From contig NC_087258.1 of assembly GCF_037042905.1 (NCBI RefSeq), positions 6,178,501-6,242,500 of the forward strand: DNA of 64,000 bases, written 5' to 3'. Below the pieces are notes generated by a model that ran no database searches, was not told where the DNA came from, and saw only the letters and a program-made list of their open reading frames with translations. Source of the DNA: Lytechinus pictus (Eukaryota; Echinodermata; Echinoidea; Temnopleuroida; Toxopneustidae). Shown piece by piece: positions 47,291 to 64,000 of this stretch; the first letter of the stretch is position 1; every line of letters begins with the position of its first letter. The position numbers and the translations under genes are program-made.

Positions 47291-48483
47291 TATGGTCTAA
47301 AAAAGTTCTGGCACTCAAAGCATTACAAACCATGATGGATAAATAGTTTCCTTCGCAATTGAATGATAGGAGAGATCCCACTAAACACACATACTTTTGT
47401 TGTAGGACTAAGCCTGTTCATCAATCAAAGTAGAGATTTCCATTGCTGCTATCCTTCAGACAAAATATACAGTTCTAAGCAAAGGGTGTTAAAAATGTTT
47501 GACGCTTAGAGTTTTCCATATAAATCCAGCCCAGATTTAGACTATGATATAACTTAAACTGGACTGGAGTTCAGAATATGGGCCATAGAGTTTAGTAGAG
47601 GGTATTTAACAATAACATCAAATGATAAATTCTCTGAAATTTTCTCTGATTAGAAAAAGTGAAAAAATTTCCAAATACTTCCCTGATTTAAAAAAAAACT
47701 GAGAACCTAAATAGTGCTTGCAAATAGCATAAAATCACTTTCTCTGTAACATCTATACTGAAAGCATTTAACCATTTTGCACATATACATCATTTACATG
47801 TCATGGCTGGGCTGATGAAAATTAATCATTCTGAGGACACCTCGGCAAAATGTGATTTTAGAGTTTTGACATAAGTAGCAACTTTCTTTGGCCTGGGAAG
47901 AGTTCTCTACAAGAATTAGAAGACTGTTTTCACTCATAATGAGGTTGCCAACATTGCCATAATTCTAAAATACAGCATTTTCTGAGCTGACCTCAACATT
48001 TTAAGATACAAGTCTTTATACAGCCCAGCGACAATCTGTGTTGCACAAATGAACCATAAAAACAATGAGTAATGATGATGAATATTCAATAACTAAATTT
48101 TCTACAATAACCATTGAATTGTAATAGTACCATTGTTGTACATGTACTACCGTCAAGTGTGTTTCTAAAACACATAATAAAAGAAAATAACTAATCTGTA
48201 CATATCTAAATAACAAAAACATGAGTCAATGACATTAGAGATGATATGATCCTGGCAAGATTGAAAAATCAATTAATTCTAACAACAGATAATCGTAACA
48301 AGATAACTACATGTATTTACTATACAATACATAAACAACATAAATAGAAATGTTGAGGCATGATTTATTTTTTACAGTTACACTAAAAAATAACGAAAAA
48401 TACCTTTTAGCAAGCACACCACAAAGATCCGATTTCGGTCATACGAAGAAGGATTTATAAGCAAATTAAGACAAACCCTGCTG

Positions 48484-48730
48484 TCCAGAAATAACAGTGT
48501 AGTACAGTGTTGATGTTCATAGTGTGTTCACACTGTTCAAATGCTCAAATCTAACAGTGTGGTGATTATTTCACACTGTGGAAATGTCTTACAATATGAG
48601 TGATCACAGAGTGTTCACAAAGTGGACTATGTGAATATGTGATTCACACTGAAATAATTCTCAAATGTGACAGTGTGAAGATGATTTCAAATGAAACACA
48701 ATGTAGGACACTGTGTTATTTTCTGCAGAG
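48484..48730. mobile_element. MITE with 'acagtgtg' motifs
   Basis: Ends CCAGAAATAACAGTGTAGTA and inverted ACACTGTGTTATTTTCTGCA. The interior repeatedly alternates CACACTGT and ACAGTGTG, giving many possible stem pairings. Confidence 0.7.
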
Positions 48731-51008
48731 AAAAGAGAAAGGGAATGGGAACTATTTTTAATTAACAGCTCTGATCAATTTTCACAGACAAAATAAACAT
48801 TTCATTTCATGATACCACTTTGTATACGTTAGAAACACAATCAATGTAAATATCAAAACAAAATATTTTTTCTTTTACACAAAAGGAAATCAATACTTAT
48901 TTTTCCTCCACATCATAAATTAACAGGGAGAAAATTATCTGTCAAGGTCTCACTCATCTCTTCATCTCCGCAAAGGAAATATCATTATCAATATGTTAAC
49001 TTCATATAGACTAAGTATATTTCATTTAGAATTTTCGTTATAATTTCTGATTATCGAAGCGGTAGAGTTTTAGTAAGTACCAAGAAAATATTTCCTTCTC
49101 TAAAAGGTTTTTCAACAAGGGGTTTTAAAATGTAACATGAGACAGGTTTGTCACGACATCAGTGGCAGGTTTGAAATCTAATTCAAGAGAGGAGTCCTCT
49201 CTTAAAAACTAAAACATTATGAACTACAATAACATAAAGTTACTGAAAAAAAAACATATTAAAAACCAATATATATTTTATTTGGCTGGCATGCTCTTCG
49301 AAGGTTCAAATAGATGTAATTCTCTGTATAATGAGCTACAGTAAATATTTTTATAGAAATGATCCTGGAAAAAATGGCTACAATTAGCTAGGTCATGTTA
49401 TCAGTTCATGCTATATCAAAACAACGTGTTGTTATTTATCCAATACATCTCAAATTCTCAATTATGGAAAGTCAGTAACGACACCATTTAAAAAGCATGT
49501 GTCAATTGAAACTGTTATCTCTACTACGATAAAAACTTGACTGTGCATGGGTGATGGTTTTGCTCATTCAGTATATTAAAGGGAAAGTTGCCATTTGAAG
49601 GTTTGTGAAAAATATAGCTTCCAGTTATTGAGATCAATACAGATTGATCATAAATCTTTGTAAAATAGGGCCCCAAAATATAATGCTTCAATATGAAATA
49701 GGCTAGTCATACAAGAGTTGCATTTACAATCAAATTAAATTAAGATCTATCTCCATTCTTATATGTCACAATTTGAAATCAATCTCAGTTTGACTAGTCC
49801 TCAGTTTTCTGCAGTAAGGAAAACATATAAACCTCACAGAATTCAAGAACACAAAATTCATGGAAAATGCAATTATTCAGGCCAAAAAAAAACCTAATTA
49901 AATTACAACAAATACGTACAGTGAAAATAATGAAAATTGAGGCAACATAAAAAAGAAGATTATTCATAAGTGAAAATTCTGCCTATCAAGCCTGCTCTTA
50001 GTGTTTTACATGCCAAACTTTATATGCATTGGAACTCATGTTTTTCTGAGATTTTCACTTTTAATAGTTGCTTAATTATATTTGTATGTGTCACCCAAGA
50101 ACAAAGAACATGATGTTAAGAACACCAGGGAAAAACAGAATTAGCATTTTTTTAAATAAAAAAAAACCTGGGTCTATAGTCTATACTGTTTATAAGATGG
50201 GTCCATGGTCACAAAATATCATTTAATACTCTTGATTTATATATATATATAATTTGATTGTTGACATTGATAGAAATTAAGTATAAATGAAGTGCTTCTG
50301 AGGAATGTATAAACTGACTTGATTTCAGAAAAAAAAATACTGTAAATTAATGGATTTTTGCTGTATTTCAGAAATGGGATTAACTTTCTTTGTGTGTGCA
50401 CAAAAACTGCCTACACAAGCTGTAAGTAGAGACAAGGAGAGAGTAGAGAAGAAGTTTACAAGAAGTTGATCTGACTTGGGTCTAATCCATTCTAATAATG
50501 TTGTATATTAGTAGTATTTGTTAATAATTATAATACATGTATGAACCAAGCCTGACTTGTTCTGGACACTGCCTTGCAACATCTTATACATATCAATTGA
50601 ACAGAGGTACACTAGCATACAGAATAAAGTTATTTCTAAAAACAAAATGTTGGAAAATAATTGCAAAAGAATGCCCCGAACAACCAAATGTAATTAACCG
50701 TCCTTGCTTGTGCATAAACATGAACAAAATATATCTACTTCTTCCGCTTTTGTGTAATAGCTAGTTTCTGCAGTGGTTATTTTGTTGATTTTTGTACAAA
50801 AATATTGTATACATCTATGGTATAAACATCCCTGGATAGTGTCAACGTCTTGAAAATATACACCAACAATATGAATGATGCCACATGCCATTTTGGAAAG
50901 GAAATTATACTGACCAATGGCACTGGTATGGATTTGGTGATTGTATGACAATGGCAATGACTATGTATATAGCAACTACAAAGCAGATTCATTATATCAT
51001 ACACCTGT

Positions 51009-51095
51009 CACAATGTCATTGACGATGACAATGTCGGTGTCAATGACAATGTCAATGTCAATGACAATGTTGGTGTCAATGACAGTGTCAAAGTC
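51009..51095. repeat. (GTCAAT)n hexanucleotide repeat
   Basis: GTCAATGACAATGTCAATG pattern over about 85 bp, followed by sparse GTCAAT motifs to 51300. Confidence 0.85.
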
Positions 51096-51377
51096 ACTGC
51101 CAAATGAATATAATCATCACATAATAACGTAAGTTTAGATGTCCATGCCAATGATTTATCTCATTAAAGCCATAATCATCAATATCACAGAATAATAATT
51201 TTGTACATAAAAAATGTCAATGTGAATTAAACATTGCAATGTCAGTGTCAATTTCATCTGCCAAATTATCAATGTCAATTTCATAGGCAATAATGGAGGT
51301 CAATTTCAATGGCATCATTAATGTGCCAATATAACACATAATCATAACTACAATACTTGCTACCTTGGGTCACCCTG

Positions 51378-60278
<8,901 letters not shown>

Positions 60279-60754
60279 CTACAAGGGAGAGAAAGGGAGA
60301 AAGAGAGAGTGACAAGAAAAAAAAAGTGATAAGCTGCAATTGAAATGGGAAGGTAGTGATGGTTCACTAATGCAAATATTGTACCTAATATCTCGTACAG
60401 ATAAGTGGCCACAGGAGAAAGGTGGCATTTGTAGACCTGTTCTGTAACACATAATTTCATTTCTCTTTTAACAAGTTTGGTAGCTACTTACATGTACATG
60501 TACATGTATTAGGTGTTTGAACTTCATGTATGTTTTAGAGGAAAGGAAACTAACAAACAAGACAAGACAGTGGCAACACGAAATGTAAATGATATGGTCA
60601 CAATATTAATATTAATCAACTTTGATTTTTTTTTTTTTAGAGTGTTCTTTGGGCTTGACGTTGCCATCATAAAATGATGAGAAGTGGCCCATACCTGCCC
60701 CCCAACAAAAATTTTAAAGTACAAGATAAAGCATGATTTTAAAGACTTTCTCAT

Positions 60755-61008
60755 AATAATAATAATACCAACATGCTCATATAGCGCATATCACTACCCA
60801 ACGCAGCCTTTTACAGCACAGTGGCACTTCAAGGAATAAATTCCTGCCAGGTACCCATTTACCTCACCTGGGTCGAGTGCAGCACAGTGTGGATAAATTT
60901 CTTGCCAAAGGTATTCACGCCATGGCTGGGATTTGAACCCACAACACAACCCTCTGTTTCAAAGTCTGAAGACTAATGATGTCTAATCCACTGGGCCACA
61001 ACGCTCCA
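60755..61008 (-). mobile_element. tRNA-derived SINE, ATT-tailed family, best copy
   Basis: Minus strand: GGAGCGTTGTGGCCCAGTGG (A-box region) and the B box GGTTCAAATCC, a body containing CACTCGACCCAGGTGAGGTA, and an (ATT)n tail at 60755-60766. Confidence 0.8.
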
Positions 61009-61610
61009 CATAAAATCCTTTTTTGTTACAAGATTGTTGTTTTAAATAGTACTTCTAGCTTGCTTCGCTTCAGTTTACAGACTGTATCAACAAGCATTAA
61101 AATCAAGATGTATATTCTTTTACAATGTTGATCAGTATAAACTAACTACAGCTTGTAAACATGTTTGTGATTGTAGCTCTATAGAATCGACTGAACATAC
61201 GTTTAAAGACAAACACAAGCAATTCAAGAATAGAATATTGAGTTACTATGTACACGTGTAGTTGTGTATGTAACATACATGTACCTGCAGCAAAACAAAA
61301 GTCAGATTGAGTTACCTATCCTTGTGTACACAAGAGAAAACCGAGTCAAAAGGAAGGTGCCCTACTTTCGCTGTGCAGTGACATGAAGTGCTTTCATAGT
61401 CATACCTGCTCCATCAAAGAAAATACCTGGTATTTTCTAAGTGGGATTTCTATCCATATTGAAAAATACATGTTCCAAGAGGTTGTGTAGAGTGTGAATG
61501 CAAATTACTTTTCAACTCTCAAATTCAGATTCAAATTTTTAGTTATTTATTTCAAACAGAAAATAGTGTAAACTCTACTTCTCTACAATGCAGTAAAGGG
61601 CTATTCCACG

Positions 61611-61989
61611 GTTACTCACGTTACATTTGGAGACACCTTGACTCATACTTGGAGCTGTAACTCCATTATTATTGATAGGAACTAAACATCTCTTTATCAC
61701 AACATAGTACGCAGTCTGACTATCCTTTGTATAAAAACAAAACTTGGGAAATTTTATTATGCTCCTGGCAAATCTTTGAAATGTGTCGGTTACTCATGTT
61801 ACATGATTTGGACATGCATAAAATGAAAAGTGGACATAAGTGAAAAGTGTCCTCATGCAAGGCTTTTATGAAAGTTGATTATATCCATTTCAAAGAAGTA
61901 TATTAGGGAGACAAATTTGTATATAATAAAAAAAATAAAGAACACATGGTTTTTACAAGGGGTGCAGATAAAGTGGTTACTCACGTTAC
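61611..61989. repeat. Three spaced copies of GTTACTCACGTTAC
   Basis: Exact or one-mismatch 14-mers at 61611-61624, 61799-61812 and 61976-61989, spaced 188 and 177 bp. The sequence between them is not obviously repeated. Confidence 0.6.
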
Positions 61990-62389
61990 GGTTCAGATGG
62001 GCTATATGTACAAAGACACATTGAGCTCATGTCCAACAACCTATGGAATTGCCCTAAAGTATATCTATATTTTGTGTGTAGAACACTTGTTTTCGTATGT
62101 GAGTGAGCCATCATCCTGATCCATGGATAAAAAAAATAATTTGTTGTAATTTGCATGCACAATGTGAGTTAAGGTGTACATGTACTTTTCATTAAGGAGA
62201 TGTAATCCACATGTAGCTATAGGATCCACTCTGTGACTCAACAGAGTGTCAAGTACTGACCACAAGCTGATAGACTATGACAACCGCTCATTCCAGGAGT
62301 CTGAATGTGCAGCCTACAATTACATGTACTTGGGTACAGAAAAATAGCAGCTGATATATAACTAGCTAGTCTTGTGTGAGTTTCAATCA

Positions 62390-62900
62390 GGGTCTGTGCC
62401 GGGGGGGGGGGGGGCACTCACACATAATGGTGGTACAGGACGTGCCGCTTTGATGACCCCCTTTACAGTTCTCTAGATACTCCAAATGACAAAAGTTCAA
62501 ATCAGAAGCCGCAAAGCCCCGCTCGAAAAGACCCCCATCACGAGACCTCTCAGTTCTACAGCCCTGCCAGAATTGTCGAGCGTGAGCACTGCACGCGAGA
62601 GATGCACGTACGGATTCGCAACTCCCTACATACATGTATAACTAGTAGCCACTCCGTGCATGGCTAGCAGCATGCACAGCGCTATGGTGCAACGTACTTT
62701 CAGTGCCGTGATCCCGTTCCGTAGGTCCGTTTTCCACACCGCGCGCCTGCGCGGTATATATTTATTTCCCAAGACCCCTTAATTTACCCTTATAGTCAGT
62801 TCCTCAGACCCTCATTTCAGAGTTTCATGAGGCACAACCCCATAAAAAAAAAATTGAGTGCCCCCCCCCCCCCCCACCCCCCCCCCCCCCCCCCCCCGGA
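62390..62900. mobile_element. GC-rich element bounded by poly(G) and poly(C)
   Basis: GTCTGTGCC then a G-run and CACTCA at the left; TTGAGTGC then C-runs and GTCTGTGCC at the right. The interior is much more GC-rich than its surroundings (CGCGCGCCTGCGCGG). Confidence 0.55.
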
Positions 62901-63330
62901 GTCTGTGCCTGCAGAATTAACTGACATAATATCAATACATTGGATGTCTAGTGCTTGGTTGTACAACTTAATATATGGGAGTCTATAAATGGACATAATA
63001 TATGTACCGGAAGGCTGGAACTAGAGCTATGGAACAAAAGCGAAAAATCCCACATTGGTCCAGTCTTCTAGCATAAGGCCTGAAAAATAATTAAATTATA
63101 TTGCCCTCATTTGACCAACCATAAAATGTATAAAAAAACAGACTCGCTTTTTTTTTTGGGGGGGGGGGGGACAGACCACAACTTACAAATGCAAGGTTTT
63201 GTGAGACAAAGTCAGATTTGGGTGAAGACTTTGCTCAAATTTGTATTAAATGGCTTTAAAAAGCACTTTCATAATATGCGTTTGACGTACGTGTTTGATG
63301 TCATATCATCCCATCCTTGTGCAGTGCAGC

Positions 63331-63944
63331 AAGGAAGGATACCCCAGTCTGAAAATATTTATATCTAATTAAATGGAGTAAAATTCACAGAGCAAAATGC
63401 TGAAAATTCCATCAAAATTGGATAACAAATAACGAAGTTATTGAATTTTAAAGTTTAGTAATATTTTGTGAAAATAATCATATGCAGGTCATCATGAATA
63501 TTCATTAGTAATAGTAGGGCTGGTGATATCACATCCCCACTTTCCTTTTTTTTATGATATTGTATGAAATCATAATTGTTTCATTTTTCATACAGGTGTT
63601 AATGTGTCTCCAATCCATTATAATGAAATATCTTGCAGCAATGAATATCTATAAATCAGTTGTCAATCCAATTTTTTCAGTTCTTGGTAGTAAAAATTTG
63701 AAATACCTGATTTCATATAATAAAATACAAAAGAACAAGTGGGAATATGACATCATCAATTTCCTCATTATCATGATAAATAATGAATAATAATAAACAA
63801 TGAGGAATAATGCAAATCTTTAAAATGACATACATGTAACTTTGTTATTCCTTGTCCGATTTTGATCAAATTTTCAGTGTTTTGTCTTATTTTTCTTTAT
63901 CTGCTTTGAATCATATTATCTTCAGCTGGGAGAATCCCTTTAAA
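63331..63944. mobile_element. Long-TIR MITE family 2, diverged copy
   Basis: GATACCCCAGTCTGAAAATA, GAGCAAAATGCTGAAAATTC and inverted TTTTGATCAAATTTTCAGTG, with right end AATCCCT TTAA. Same layout as 56211-56799. Confidence 0.75.
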
Positions 63945-64000
63945 AAAGAGAGAAAAAAAACCGACTGATCAAACTTTCTGATTTGAGGCTTATGAGTGCA

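Larger units (their letters stand above)
42700..51377. other. Intergenic / possible 3' UTR, no gene seen
   Basis: No supportable coding exon lies between the two convergent genes. The stretch 44300-51370 is AT-rich and comparatively poor in recognisable repeats; part may be SLC35E2-like 3' UTR, but I could not place a poly(A) site. Contained repeats are listed separately. Confidence 0.5.

Overview
The window is eukaryotic, AT-rich and intron-rich, and carries very little coding sequence. No bacterial signals (operons, Shine-Dalgarno sites) are present. The gene content (a mitochondrial copper chaperone, a secreted C-type lectin, an SLC35-type transporter), the many small-intron exons, the tRNA-derived SINEs and dense foldback/MITE families point to a marine deuterostome. 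An echinoderm, most likely a sea urchin, is my inference; it has not been confirmed by any search.

Three protein-coding genes can be built exon by exon from splice sites and reading frame. (1) Positions 7985 to 2440, minus strand: a complete SCO1-type cytochrome c oxidase assembly protein, 7 coding exons, 313 residues, with a candidate TATA-containing promoter and 5' UTR exon near 9.9-10.0 kb. (2) Positions 18815 to 41785, plus strand: a complete secreted single-domain C-type lectin, 3 exons, 188 residues, with an 18.4 kb first intron. (3) Positions 60278 to 51378, minus strand: the last four exons of an SLC35E2-like transporter, whose N-terminal half lies beyond the right edge.

Everything else is intron or intergenic DNA filled with repeats. 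These include at least three SINE families with visible A and B boxes; TTAA-flanked long-inverted-repeat MITEs that share internal sequence; TA-flanked mariner-like elements; composite elements with short terminal inverted repeats around a minisatellite of about 165 bp; a family built of 'tagaccaaatgg' motifs; and foldbacks of 0.25-0.9 kb.

Most notable observations: a perfect 228 bp palindrome with a 12 bp target-site duplication and a 35 bp tail, an architecture recalling Penelope-like elements (29470-29732); an intronic tandem array carrying at least four decayed copies of one SLC35E2 exon (about 58.7-60.2 kb); a decayed partial copy of lectin exon 2 just upstream of the real exon (37201-37258); a lectin domain that has lost both cysteines of its inner disulfide while keeping EPN; and a nested TA insertion for which the empty site survives in a second copy of the host element.

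I found no system that I can call wholly new. The exon-decay arrays and the tailed palindrome are the best leads.
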